From the NCBI GenBank assembly GCA_902476645.1, contig CABSEG010000004.1, positions 1 through 64,000 of the forward strand: 64,000 nucleotides of DNA, given 5' to 3'. The first letter of the stretch is position 1; the number at the start of each line of letters is the position of its first letter. Origin of the DNA: an uncultured Lachnospiraceae bacterium. GTDB taxonomy: Bacteria > Bacillota > Clostridia > Lachnospirales > Lachnospiraceae. Made by a program: the position numbers and the translations under genes. The notes under the pieces were generated by a model, which ran no database searches, was not told the DNA's origin, and saw nothing but the letters and a program-made list of their open reading frames with translations. Positions 1-9,577 of the stretch are shown in pieces.

Positions 1-63
1 GACAGAGAAGAGAGAAGGATGGGAATCAGATATCCGTATGCGGTTTTGAAGGTGTATGTGAAG

Positions 64-125
64 GCATCGGTAGAGATACCGATGTTTTTTTATTTGAAAA
101 GGCGGAAATACTCTGCCTTTTTTTA
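64..125 (+). terminator. Tandem intrinsic terminators at window start
   Basis: Two hairpins followed by T-runs lie back to back. The first has a CATCGGT/ACCGATG stem (about 73-92) followed by seven Ts. The second has AAAAGGCGGA pairing with TCTGCCTTTT (about 98-124) and more Ts. They should end the transcript of a gene lying left of the window. One reading frame of bases 2-48 stays open to a TGA at 46-48 and could be that gene's last codons, but this is too short to identify. Confidence 0.7.
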
Positions 126-257
126 TTGCAAAAAGTGAAAATTTCTAGTTTTTAAGTTATATAATTATTCTTTTTTTATAGGAAAAGGTGTTAAAATAGA
201 AATAATCAAAATTTCCTAAATTTACAAATAATTGAGTTTTATGGAAAGGAGACACAG

Positions 258-3065
258 ATGAAAAAGAATATGGTTTACAGAGTACTCTCGGCTTTTCTGG
301 TTGGTATTCTGACGGTACAGATGTTTCCCGGGCAGGCCAGGGCAATGACAACTTCCTCCCAGATTGGGACAGAAGGCGATCCGGCGATCGCCTATTTTGT
401 AGATGCGGGAGATCAGGACCCTTCTACAGTAAATGAGGGAGAAACCCTTGGCATCTATAACAGTGTAACAGATCAGATATTTGGAGAAGATCCGGTCACG
501 GGCAAGAGCTGGGGGGTCAATGAGGACACAGAAGCGGATGCGCTCAGCGGATATACGGATGGCATGGACAAAGGGCTGAGTTATCGATGTGGAAACACAG
601 GGTATAACGTGGAGTATCGGTTTGAGCTTCCGGAAGGAATCTATGATATCGAGACGGGGATACCCTACTACCCATCTTGGGGGCCCAGGATTCTGGATGT
701 GTCCGTCTCGGATGGACAGCAAGAGATTACTCTTGCAGAGGCTGTGAATCCGGCAGAAATCCCTGAGGGTGATGTGAGAGTCATTGAGGGAACTATAGAA
801 TCCAAGACTTCCCAGATTAAGGTGTCTTTCACGAAAAATCAGGGAGGGAACTGGGATCCGTTGGTATCTTACCTGTATATCTATGATAGAAATGGGGCAA
901 TGCAATCTCTAAATGAGTTGGCAGAGAAGGCTGAGAGCTATCAGGAAGCGGATTACACCCGGGAAAGTTATGAGAAGCTGAAGAAAGCGATGGCGGAAGC
1001 TGCTGAAATTCAGGTGGAAACACATACTTCCAAACAAATCTGCCAAGCCAGAGAAAATCTGCAAAAGGCCATAGACGGGTTGATTCGTCAGAATGATCCT
1101 CCCAGGGAGGATGCAGATTCCTCTATCGCTTATTTTGTGGACGCAGGAGCCTATGATCCGAAGATTCTTTCCGGAGAAGATTTGTTTGGCACTTATAATG
1201 GGGTGACAGATCAGGCTTATGGAGCAGATCCGGTGACCGGATACGCCTGGGGGTATGAGGGTCAGACTGAGCCTTTCCATGATACCAAACCGGGAATGAC
1301 CAAAGAAGAAAGCTGCCGTTTTGGATCCACCGGATGGGACTTTGGCTATCGGTTTGCCTTGGCTCAGGGCACCTATGATGTGGAGATATATGTACCAAAG
1401 GAAGATGCCAGGAGGGTGTTTGACGTATATCTTAGGGATGGGGAGGGAGAAAGAAAGCTTACCGAATCACCGCTTGAGGCAGGAAGCGGTCCCCATATAA
1501 TATACGGGCAGATACAGGCCAATGGCCTGGACTCCCAGGTAGCTGTTGATTTTAGAAAGCCAGACACTTCTTATTGGGATCCGGTAGTCTCTTATATTAT
1601 GATTTATGATAATGCGGCTGCAGAAGAAAATTTTAAGACCTTGCTGATGGAAGTAAGTCAAATGAAGAAGGAGGACTATCGGGCAGAAGGCTGGAAGAAT
1701 CTGGAGAATGCAGTAAAAGAGGCTGAGGACATTCAGGTCTCTGAGTTGGAATATCCAGGAAGGCAGCTTTGGGAACAGATGAAAAAAATCCGGGAGGCTG
1801 TGGATCAGTTGATCAGCAAGGAGGAACTGGCCCTTGACTTTTCAGCTGAGGGCAGAACCGGAGGGGCCGTACCAGAGAGAGTCTATTTACGGGAGGGGGA
1901 GACGTATGTGATACCATCCCAGACTCCTGTGCGTGAAGGATATAGATTCCAGGGCTGGAGTTGCGGGGAAGTTCTGTATCAGGCCGGTGAAACATGGACT
2001 ATGCCGAATACAGATGTTGTGCTGGAAGCCAGGTGGGCCAAGATTCATACCGTAACCTTTGGACGCAGCGGTGGCAGCGGTACACTCCCAGAGAGCCTGG
2101 AAGGCATAGCAGGAGAGCAGATTACCGTTCCTGAGTCCCAGTTAAGAAAAACAGGATATACGTTTGCGGGATGGAACGATGGTACAGCTGACTATCAGCC
2201 GGGAGAATCTTATGTTATACCAGACAGAGATGTAGTCTTAACAGCGATTTGGAAACAGAACCCTACCTACACCATATCTTTCCAGGGGGGAGGAGGAACC
2301 GGGATTTTGCCTGCTGATATGATCAACGAGGCGAACGAAATGGTGATTATCCCCGAATGTACACTGGTGCGGGAGGGATATCGTTTTACGGGCTGGAGTC
2401 TTGAGGGAATCATTTATCAGCCAGGCGACTTTTTCCGGATGCCCAACCAGGATATGCTGCTTACCGCCACATGGGAACTGGTGCCGGTGGAACGACCCCA
2501 GGAACAGCCGGATCCGAAGCCTGAGGAGCAGCCAGGTCACAAGCCGGAAGAAGAGGCCCCTGCAGTTACAGAACCGTTTTGCTATGTCAACTTTGTATCT
2601 CAGGGCAAACATTTACAGACGCAGAGTGTCAGAAAGGGAGAGCGCACGAAGCGTCCCAAGGTGCCAAAGAGGAAAGGCTATGCTTTCCAGGGCTGGTATC
2701 TGGGCAGACAAAAGTATACGTTTACAGAGAAGGTTTCAGGAAATCTGACCCTGACAGCAAAATGGAAAAAGATCAAGGTGGGAAAGAGCAAGCTTCTTAG
2801 CGTCAAAAGCAAAAAGAAGGGGTGCGCTTTGATAAAGGTGAAAAAAGTGACCGGCGCAGACGGATATCAGATTTCTTATACCATGAATCAGAGATGGAAG
2901 AAGGGAAAGAAGCAAAAGCTTGTGCAAAAGAGAAGTCTCACGATACAAAAGCTGAAAAGAGGAAAAACCTATTACGTTAAGGTGCGGGCTTACCGGATCG
3001 ATTCCAGCGGACGAAAGGTATTTGGAGCCTACAGTGGCGTGAAAAAGGTGCAGATCAAAGGTTAG
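258..3065 (+). CDS. Secreted multidomain carbohydrate-binding protein (malectin-like, FIVAR, InlB B-repeats, FN3-like)
   Basis: Exported 935-residue protein without a recognisable catalytic domain. The signal peptide covers about residues 1-29. Two homologous beta-sandwich, malectin-like modules at about 44-212 and 285-449 both begin IAYFVDAG. Each is followed by a FIVAR-type helical module (about 213-276 and 451-515). Then come three InlB B-repeats with the GY.F.GW signature (about 540-740), a Pro/Glu-rich linker (745-770), a fourth repeat (775-838) and a Lys-rich FN3-like C-terminus. No LPXTG sorting signal is seen. The start has an AAGGAG site 9 nt upstream. The GH95 gene follows after 19 nt, so the two are probably co-transcribed and this protein may help bind host glycans. 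The binding role is inferred from domain types. Confidence 0.75.
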   Translation: MKKNMVYRVLSAFLVGILTVQMFPGQARAMTTSSQIGTEGDPAIAYFVDAGDQDPSTVNEGETLGIYNSVTDQIFGEDPVTGKSWGVNEDTEADALSGYTDGMDKGLSYRCGNTGYNVEYRFELPEGIYDIETGIPYYPSWGPRILDVSVSDGQQEITLAEAVNPAEIPEGDVRVIEGTIESKTSQIKVSFTKNQGGNWDPLVSYLYIYDRNGAMQSLNELAEKAESYQEADYTRESYEKLKKAMAEAAEIQVETHTSKQICQARENLQKAIDGLIRQNDPPREDADSSIAYFVDAGAYDPKILSGEDLFGTYNGVTDQAYGADPVTGYAWGYEGQTEPFHDTKPGMTKEESCRFGSTGWDFGYRFALAQGTYDVEIYVPKEDARRVFDVYLRDGEGERKLTESPLEAGSGPHIIYGQIQANGLDSQVAVDFRKPDTSYWDPVVSYIMIYDNAAAEENFKTLLMEVSQMKKEDYRAEGWKNLENAVKEAEDIQVSELEYPGRQLWEQMKKIREAVDQLISKEELALDFSAEGRTGGAVPERVYLREGETYVIPSQTPVREGYRFQGWSCGEVLYQAGETWTMPNTDVVLEARWAKIHTVTFGRSGGSGTLPESLEGIAGEQITVPESQLRKTGYTFAGWNDGTADYQPGESYVIPDRDVVLTAIWKQNPTYTISFQGGGGTGILPADMINEANEMVIIPECTLVREGYRFTGWSLEGIIYQPGDFFRMPNQDMLLTATWELVPVERPQEQPDPKPEEQPGHKPEEEAPAVTEPFCYVNFVSQGKHLQTQSVRKGERTKRPKVPKRKGYAFQGWYLGRQKYTFTEKVSGNLTLTAKWKKIKVGKSKLLSVKSKKKGCALIKVKKVTGADGYQISYTMNQRWKKGKKQKLVQKRSLTIQKLKRGKTYYVKVRAYRIDSSGRKVFGAYSGVKKVQIKG

Positions 3066-3084
3066 GAAAGGAAAGGGTGGACAG

Positions 3085-6000
3085 ATGAGGAGCAGAGCAA
3101 AGAAACTTTTAGCAGTACTGCTGAGCATCTCCATGGCAGCCGGGGTGTTTCCGGTATCGGCGGCAGCGCAGGAAAGGGAAAGCCGCTCAGAGAGCAGAAT
3201 ATGGGATGTGATGGAGCAGGATGGAACAAAATATTACGCAGAGTCTTGGACAGATCTGGGAGGAAGGGGCTGGACAGATGGAATGATCACTGGGAACGGG
3301 GAAAACGGTGTGATAACCACCGGTTCCCCCTACGAGGATCGGATGATCTTTCAGTACATGTATTTTAACTTTCCCTCTTCCATGCCAAGGGTGAGTCCGG
3401 ACGAGACGGCCTATCTGGACGAGGCCAGACAGGCTGTATTCAATCTGGATGACAGCTGGAACGTGCATGGAAGAAGCAGAACCTTTTATTATACTTTTCA
3501 TCCGGGGCATCAATTAGCCTTGGAAATGGAAGAAGAGCCGGAGCTTTTGGACTATTTTCGCTGGACGGATTATGAGACGGCCGAGGTAGGGGTCGCCTAC
3601 TCCAATGAAAAGGGGGACTGGCAAAGAAAGACGTTTACCTCCCGACAGGACAATGTGACCATCACGAAGATTGAACAGTCTTCTCTGGGAGAGAAGATCA
3701 ACATGACCATCTCCATCGATGATATTTCCAGCATGAATCAGGCTACCACCAGCGGATTCTGCGAAGTGCAGAAGATGAAGTATAAGAAGCTGGTACCCGA
3801 GAGCGCAGATTACATCGCCCAGGTGGCCCATTATCCTTCCTATGAGGGAAGTGAACTGAAAGAAGGTGGCTATGCAGGCGTAACCCAAGTTATCACAGTA
3901 GGAGGCACGAAGGAACGTGTGGTGTTGGCAGATACGGGAGAGTCTTTCAATGTGGGGAAAGATCGAAACCCTGCCATCAAAATTGAGGGAGCTTCAGAAG
4001 TTTATCTGATTACCCAGTCCAACAGAACCCATGAAATGGGAACACTGGAGGAGTTTAATAATCAGACAGAATATCCGTTGTTGGAGGAGCTTTTGGACAA
4101 TACCAGAGCAGTGGCTGAAAACCCCGATTATCAGACAGACGGAAGCTTTGACTATGACAAAGCCCTGGCACCACACGCCAAGCTTCATGGAGATCAATTC
4201 AATGCCGTGAAGTTTACCTTGGACGGGGATGAGCAGGATAAGCAGATTTCCAACGAAGCATTGATTGCCAAACAGAAAAACGATAAATCCAGACTGAATC
4301 ATGCGCTGATCGAACGGGCTTATAATGCCGGGCGCTATGCAGAAATTTGCTGCTCGGGAATTTCCGCTCCCCGCTTATGCGGTATGTGGAATGGAGAATG
4401 GGCGCCTGGCTGGAGGGGAATCTATACGCTGGATGCCAATGTGAATCTCCAGGTATCTCCTATGAATACAGGAAATTTAAAGGATGCTCCTCTTGGCTAT
4501 ATCACTTTTTTCCTGCGCAATGCGCCGGACTTTGAAGAAAATGCCCAAAAGGCGTATGGTATGCACGATGCCATTCAGGTGTCTGTAAATTCAGATGGTG
4601 ACAGAGGCATGATGGTAGAGTATGATATTTGGTATCCTTTCCAGTACTGGAATGCAGGTGCCAGCTGGACGCTCCTTCCCATTTATGAATATTGGCAGTG
4701 CTATGGAAACCAGAAGATCCCGATTTCAGATCTGGTGGATTACTCGAAACTACGCTCCGTCTTGAGTGTGGAGGATGAGGATTATACGGAAGAAGAAATG
4801 GATCGGGTTCTGTCAAAGGGATATTTGGATCTGGAAGAGGATATTTTGCTTCCGCTGTTGACGAAACAGGCGAATTTTTGGGAGCAGCTGGTAACACCTG
4901 AGTACTATATGGACATCTATGGAAAAGCCTGCTACGAAAAAGGAAAGACAGAGCTGGAGCCGGGAGAGACTTACATGCTGATTCCCACGTATTCTCCGGA
5001 AAACAATCCGGTGGGATATAACAGTACCATTACAGCCAATGCTACTATGGATATTGCGGCGGCAAGGGATGGCCTGAATATGGTCATTGAGATCGAAAAG
5101 GCCGTGGGAAGAGAGGGAAGCGAGGAAGCCATTGAAAAATGGGAGAATTTGCGATCGCTGCTGCCTTCATATAAATTTGATAATACGTCTACAGGTAGGG
5201 GAGCCCTGAGGGAGTGGGCTATGGATGAATACACAGAAAACAATGCGCACCGCCACGTAAGTCACCTCTATCCTGCATGGCCAGGCTATGAGACGCAGAA
5301 CGATGAGGAACTGGAGAAGGCTGCCAAGCAGGCCGTGGAAAACCGTAATGAGTATAACACAGGGGATGCTACAGCCAGTCACGGTTGGATTCATAAAGCC
5401 TTAGTAATGGCCAGACTGAAGGATGGGGAAGGCATCATAGAAGCGCTGAAGCCATTAATGACAGGTGACATTTATTTCAAATCCATGATGACGGATCACG
5501 ATTCTAACCGGCGCAACAATACTTACTGTACCGACACATCCATAGGAACAGTCGGCGTGATACAGGAAGCTATGGTGTATTCCAATACCGGAGAGATTGA
5601 AATCATTCCCGCCCTGCCTGAGGACTGGACGTCTGGTTCCATGAATGGACTGATGGCCAGATCCAGAGCCGAGGTGGAGCAGATGAGTTGGGATTTGAAT
5701 AAAGGCGTAGCCAGTACCCAAATACGTTCCGACATCGATCAGACCATTCGTCTTAAGTCTGGAATGAAGTGGGATGAGGCCGTGGTTTCAGATCCTTCGA
5801 AAGCCGAAATCGAAAACAGCGAGTATGTGTTGCTGCATTTAAAGGCAGGGGATGTGATTACCGTGAAATTTTATGCAGACACCGTGACCAGAGGCATGCT
5901 GGCGGAGACCATCGCGCAGGCCACGGAAGCTCTCCGACAGCATCCCTCCACAGATATGCTCTATCATCAAAATGCCAATGACCGGTTAAGCCTGCAGATA

Positions 6001-7182
6001 GAAAAGGCAAAGGAAGTGTATTTTAACAGCCGGTCAACCGGAAAGGAGATTCGGGAAGAAATCTGGAGTTTGGAGGCAGCCCTGGAAGAATTTATAGCAG
6101 ACTATGAGTATTTGTTAAGCGCCTCGGTAGCTTCCGGGATCTATCAAAAACGGCAGACTGTGGAGATCAATCGAAGCGACAACCCCAGATTTGAGGTTCG
6201 CTTTACCATGGATGGAAGCGAGGTCACCGCAGATTCCAGCCTTTACAGCGCGCCTATCATCCTGCCGGCGGGGAAAGTAATCCTGAAGGCTGCTCAGTTT
6301 ATCAAGGGCACGGATACTCAGGTGGGAGGAACCTTGGAATCCTGGTATTTGATTTTACCGGGAACAAATCAGGCAAAGAAATGTCAGGCATCCATTGACC
6401 GGCCTACGTATGGCGGGCAGGGACCGGAATATGCGGTGGACGCAAATGCGGATACCAGGATGTCCGTCTATGGAAACTATGCCAATTACACATTGACCCT
6501 TAATCTGGGAGAAACGAAATCCTTCAATTATCTGTACCTGGATGAGTATGTGGAGGCACTGGACCAGGAGACCCGCAGAATCAAATCCTTTACACTGGAG
6601 TATCTGGATCCCCAGGATGGGAAGTGGAAGAAGGCAGGTTCTTTTGACGAAAATGCGGTTGGGGAGGAGCCGTTTGTGCAAAGACCGGATCCCCAGGCAG
6701 GGTCCTTCCATGCGTATTACGGTCTTCCTTTTGAGGAGATTACCGCCAGCCAGGTGCGTCTGGTGATTACCGCCACAAAAGAAATATCCATTTGGGATTT
6801 GGGATTGTTTAACAACAGACAAGAACAGGAGTTGGTGTCTGCAATGCAGGAAGCTCAAGGCTATATGGATTGGAAGGATGCATATGAGGAGGACTCCTGG
6901 GCGGTCATGATCAGGGCGTATGAATATGCCGCAGAGGTCTTAAAAGAACAGGAAAGCACGCAGGCGGCCATTGATCAGGCATGTCAGGCCCTGAAAGCGG
7001 GAATTGCCGCCCTTACCAAAAAGCAGCCAAAGCCTGAGACTCCCCAGGAGACCAAAACAAACTTTGCGGTAACGGCACCGGCGACCCAGGTGTATACAGG
7101 TACAAATCTGACACCTGCGCCAGTGGTAAAGGATGGAAGCAAAATTTTAACACAGGGTCCGGGATTATATCCTGTCCTATGA
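3085..7182 (+). CDS. Secreted GH95 alpha-L-fucosidase (or alpha-L-galactosidase), C-terminus cut by frameshift
   Basis: Retaining-fold (alpha/alpha)6 glycosidase of family GH95, which removes alpha-1,2-linked L-fucose from host glycans. The signal peptide is about 1-26 and the N-terminal GH95 domain starts near 48 (GNGENGVITTG). The usual active-site residues can be placed: the paired Asn N452/N454 (ANVNLQ), Glu710 (LREW) before HRHVSHLYP, and Asp817 (CTDTSIG), where most members have IDGN. Downstream are a FIVAR-like helical module (about 945-1010), a chitobiase-type beta-sandwich, a CBM32/F5-8C-like module (about 1100-1240), a second FIVAR module and the start of an Ig-like domain. The frame stops at 7182 inside that domain; removing one G of the GGG at 7161-7163 rejoins it to the downstream ORF. 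The catalytic part is untouched, so the enzyme may still be active. Confidence 0.85.
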   Translation: MRSRAKKLLAVLLSISMAAGVFPVSAAAQERESRSESRIWDVMEQDGTKYYAESWTDLGGRGWTDGMITGNGENGVITTGSPYEDRMIFQYMYFNFPSSMPRVSPDETAYLDEARQAVFNLDDSWNVHGRSRTFYYTFHPGHQLALEMEEEPELLDYFRWTDYETAEVGVAYSNEKGDWQRKTFTSRQDNVTITKIEQSSLGEKINMTISIDDISSMNQATTSGFCEVQKMKYKKLVPESADYIAQVAHYPSYEGSELKEGGYAGVTQVITVGGTKERVVLADTGESFNVGKDRNPAIKIEGASEVYLITQSNRTHEMGTLEEFNNQTEYPLLEELLDNTRAVAENPDYQTDGSFDYDKALAPHAKLHGDQFNAVKFTLDGDEQDKQISNEALIAKQKNDKSRLNHALIERAYNAGRYAEICCSGISAPRLCGMWNGEWAPGWRGIYTLDANVNLQVSPMNTGNLKDAPLGYITFFLRNAPDFEENAQKAYGMHDAIQVSVNSDGDRGMMVEYDIWYPFQYWNAGASWTLLPIYEYWQCYGNQKIPISDLVDYSKLRSVLSVEDEDYTEEEMDRVLSKGYLDLEEDILLPLLTKQANFWEQLVTPEYYMDIYGKACYEKGKTELEPGETYMLIPTYSPENNPVGYNSTITANATMDIAAARDGLNMVIEIEKAVGREGSEEAIEKWENLRSLLPSYKFDNTSTGRGALREWAMDEYTENNAHRHVSHLYPAWPGYETQNDEELEKAAKQAVENRNEYNTGDATASHGWIHKALVMARLKDGEGIIEALKPLMTGDIYFKSMMTDHDSNRRNNTYCTDTSIGTVGVIQEAMVYSNTGEIEIIPALPEDWTSGSMNGLMARSRAEVEQMSWDLNKGVASTQIRSDIDQTIRLKSGMKWDEAVVSDPSKAEIENSEYVLLHLKAGDVITVKFYADTVTRGMLAETIAQATEALRQHPSTDMLYHQNANDRLSLQIEKAKEVYFNSRSTGKEIREEIWSLEAALEEFIADYEYLLSASVASGIYQKRQTVEINRSDNPRFEVRFTMDGSEVTADSSLYSAPIILPAGKVILKAAQFIKGTDTQVGGTLESWYLILPGTNQAKKCQASIDRPTYGGQGPEYAVDANADTRMSVYGNYANYTLTLNLGETKSFNYLYLDEYVEALDQETRRIKSFTLEYLDPQDGKWKKAGSFDENAVGEEPFVQRPDPQAGSFHAYYGLPFEEITASQVRLVITATKEISIWDLGLFNNRQEQELVSAMQEAQGYMDWKDAYEEDSWAVMIRAYEYAAEVLKEQESTQAAIDQACQALKAGIAALTKKQPKPETPQETKTNFAVTAPATQVYTGTNLTPAPVVKDGSKILTQGPGLYPVL

Positions 7183-7783
7183 AAACAATCTCAATACGGG
7201 AACAGCTACGATTACCGTAACAGGAAAGGGAACCTATGAAGGGGTGACTCAAAAGACTTCCTTTAACATCGCCCCCAGATCCGTGGAGGATGTAAACGTC
7301 AAAACCATTGGCAAGAAAGCCTTTACCGGTAAGAAGATTAAGCCGAGCCCCTCTGTCAGCTATGGTGTACGCAAGCTGAAACGGGGAGCAGACTATACCG
7401 TCTCCTATAGTAAAAATAAAGCGGTTGGAACGGCGAAACTGACCATCCGGGGGACCGGAAATTATACCGGAACGAAGTCAGTCACCTTTCCCATCGTGCC
7501 AAAGGCACCTTCAGGTCTGAGGGTAAATAAAACGGGAGGCAAAACCGCCACTCTTCGATGGAAAAAAGTAAAAGGCGCAACCGGGTATGTTCTTTATCGG
7601 TCAAATAAAAAGAACGGACGTTATAAGAAGATCAAGATGCTGAAAAAAGGAAAATTAATAAGTTATCGGAACAAACTGCCCAAGTCGGGGAAAAAGTTTT
7701 ATTTCTACGTACAGAGTGTACGGAAGATAAAAGGTAAAACTTATGTGAGCAAGAAATCCAGGATTGTCAGTATCCGCTATTAG
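7163..7783 (+). pseudogene. Detached C-terminal Ig-like/FN3 part of the GH95 enzyme
   Basis: In the +1 frame relative to the GH95 gene, translation continues DYILSYENN...GTATITVTG and runs into the open frame to 7783. The nearest ATG is at 7244, and no good ribosome-binding site precedes it. The piece holds the rest of the interrupted Ig-like repeat, a second copy (ADYTVSYSKN...GTAKLTIRG) and a C-terminal FN3-like domain (SGLRVNKTGGKTATLRWKKV). Together with the upstream ORF it would make a protein of about 1565 residues. I treat it as the stranded 3' end of one gene, through either a real insertion or a sequencing error in the G-run. Confidence 0.8.
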
Positions 7784-7788
7784 AGAAG

Positions 7789-7826
7789 ACAAAAATCGGT
7801 GTGACTGTTGTCGCACCGATTTTTGT
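7789..7826. terminator. Bidirectional terminator between GH95 and MATE genes
   Basis: AAAAATCGGTG pairs with CGCACCGATTTTT around a 10-nt loop. The A-run on one side and T-run on the other let it serve both converging genes. Confidence 0.8.
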
Positions 7827-9152
7827 TTAACGCAAAGCCACCGCGATATTCCTTTTGATAGAGAGAAAGAAAATAGTACCAACGGCAGCCACCAGCAGTT
7901 CAGTGGCCGGAAAGGCACACCAGACTCCGGCAAGCCCACCCAGCCAGGAAAGCAGAAAGGCTGCGGGGAGGATGATAAAAAAGCCCCTCAGGAGAGAAAG
8001 GATATGGGCGGGCAGCGGATGTTCCGTGGAGGTAAAGTATATAGAGATAATTATATTGAATCCGGCAAAGGGGCAGGCGAGAAAGTAAAGTCTCAGCCCT
8101 TCTGTGGCGATGCTTTGCAGCACGGAATTTTGTTCACTGTTAAAAATACTTGTAATCTGGGAGGCTCCCAGAAATACACCGGCGTAGATAGCAGCTGAGA
8201 AAAGCAACATGGCAGTCAGCGCATAGCGCAGAATAGCATGGATATTGCGGTAATTTTGCCTGCCGTAATTGCGGCTTATAATAGGCTGAATCCCCTGGGC
8301 AATGCCAGTGTAGATGGCCAGAATCACCAGGGAAAGGTTGGCGATCACACCATAGGCGGCTACCCCCACATTTCCAGCCAGTCGCAGAATGATAGAATTG
8401 AAGGCAATCATAACCACGCCGGAGGAGACTTCCGTCACCAGGGAAGGAATACCACTGGAGAGGATACCTGCGCACAGGCTGCCCTGAGGCCTGTGCTTAA
8501 CCAGGTGAAATTGATGCTTTTTTCGAATAAAATGGAATGACAGGATGAGCATGCTGATGACAGGGGCCAGTCCGGTAGCCAGGACGGCACCGAAAATACC
8601 CATCTGACAGGGAAAAATAAACACCCAATCCAGTACCACGTTGGATAGGCTTCCTACGATCATGGCTGACATGGAAAGCTGAGGAGCCCCATCATTTCGC
8701 ACAAAACATAACAGCACGTTGTTTAGCAGAAAAGCTGGAGAGAACAACAAAATCACCTGCAAATAAGTCTTGGACATCTGGTACACGGTTCCGTCTGCGC
8801 CAAAGAGGGAGATGATAGAGCCTGAGAAAAAGATACCCGTCAGGACAAAAAAGACGGCAAAGCATGCAGCCAGGCAGACGGCATTGGTAAAGGTACGGTT
8901 AGCTCTGTCATGTGCCTTCTGACTTTTCTGGATGGAATATTTGGTACCTCCTCCCATGCCAATCATAAGTCCGCTCCCATGGATGAAGCTGTAGATAGGA
9001 ATAGCCAGGTTAAGAGCCGTCAAGCCGTTGGTGCCAAGTCCTTTTGATACAAAGAAGGTATCGGCTAGTATGTAGCAGGATAGCCCAACCATCCCCATTA
9101 CATTGAGGGATGTGTATTTTGCAAAATCCCGAAAACAAGTTGACTTTTCCAT
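7827..9152 (-). CDS. MATE family multidrug/toxin efflux transporter
   Basis: 441-residue integral membrane protein with about twelve hydrophobic segments and MATE-type motifs (YILADTFFVSKGLG near the N-terminus, GIAQGIQPIISRNYG in the second half). The family exports cationic drugs or metabolites in exchange for Na+ or H+; the substrate cannot be read here. I chose the ATG at 9152 because AGGAGG stands 6 nt upstream; the longer frame starting at 9200 would overlap the leader hairpin. It converges with the GH95 gene and is divergent from the GH2 gene. Confidence 0.9.
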   Translation of the reverse strand: MEKSTCFRDFAKYTSLNVMGMVGLSCYILADTFFVSKGLGTNGLTALNLAIPIYSFIHGSGLMIGMGGGTKYSIQKSQKAHDRANRTFTNAVCLAACFAVFFVLTGIFFSGSIISLFGADGTVYQMSKTYLQVILLFSPAFLLNNVLLCFVRNDGAPQLSMSAMIVGSLSNVVLDWVFIFPCQMGIFGAVLATGLAPVISMLILSFHFIRKKHQFHLVKHRPQGSLCAGILSSGIPSLVTEVSSGVVMIAFNSIILRLAGNVGVAAYGVIANLSLVILAIYTGIAQGIQPIISRNYGRQNYRNIHAILRYALTAMLLFSAAIYAGVFLGASQITSIFNSEQNSVLQSIATEGLRLYFLACPFAGFNIIISIYFTSTEHPLPAHILSLLRGFFIILPAAFLLSWLGGLAGVWCAFPATELLVAAVGTIFFLSIKRNIAVALR

Positions 9153-9196
9153 AAAAACCTCCTGAAAATAGTTTTCCGCAAAATAAGCAAAGAAAA

Positions 9197-9243
9197 GCAT
9201 TGATGTTCGTATCTTCTATGGCCTAACGATACGAAATCAATGC
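9197..9243 (-). promoter_or_regulatory. Long imperfect inverted repeat in the MATE 5' region
   Basis: GCATTGATGTTCGTATC (9197-9213) faces GATACGAAATCAATGC (9228-9243). They can pair over about 15 bp with one bulge and a 14-nt loop. It lies 45 nt upstream of the MATE start and has no T-run, so it is not a plain terminator. It could be an RNA leader element or a repressor operator. I could not match it to a known riboswitch class. Confidence 0.5.
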
Positions 9244-9577
9244 CTGAACACTTACCCGGCGGCAAGTAAAGGTAATTTAATTGCTGTTTACTCTAACACA
9301 GGAATGCCTGTTTGTCAAGAAATTGTAAAAAAAATCCACCAAACAGGTAAAATGCGTCCATGTAGTTTTTGGCTTCCTTGCATTAGAATAGAAAAAAGCC
9401 ATGGGGTTAAGAAGGGGGTGACGGTGGAAACCTTTGGCACATGAGATCTAATCAGGCAAAAAGTATAAAAAAATGGTGTATTATAGCTAAAAAATAGACT
9501 ATTTTTTAAAATAATTAGTTAGTATACTGGTGTCTGACGGGAAAATGAATAAAAAATATGAAAAGGAGGCATTACAT

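Noticed and set aside
7244..7783. Independent small secreted protein
   Set aside because: It has no signal peptide or ribosome-binding site, and its upstream frame continues into the GH95 Ig-like domain.
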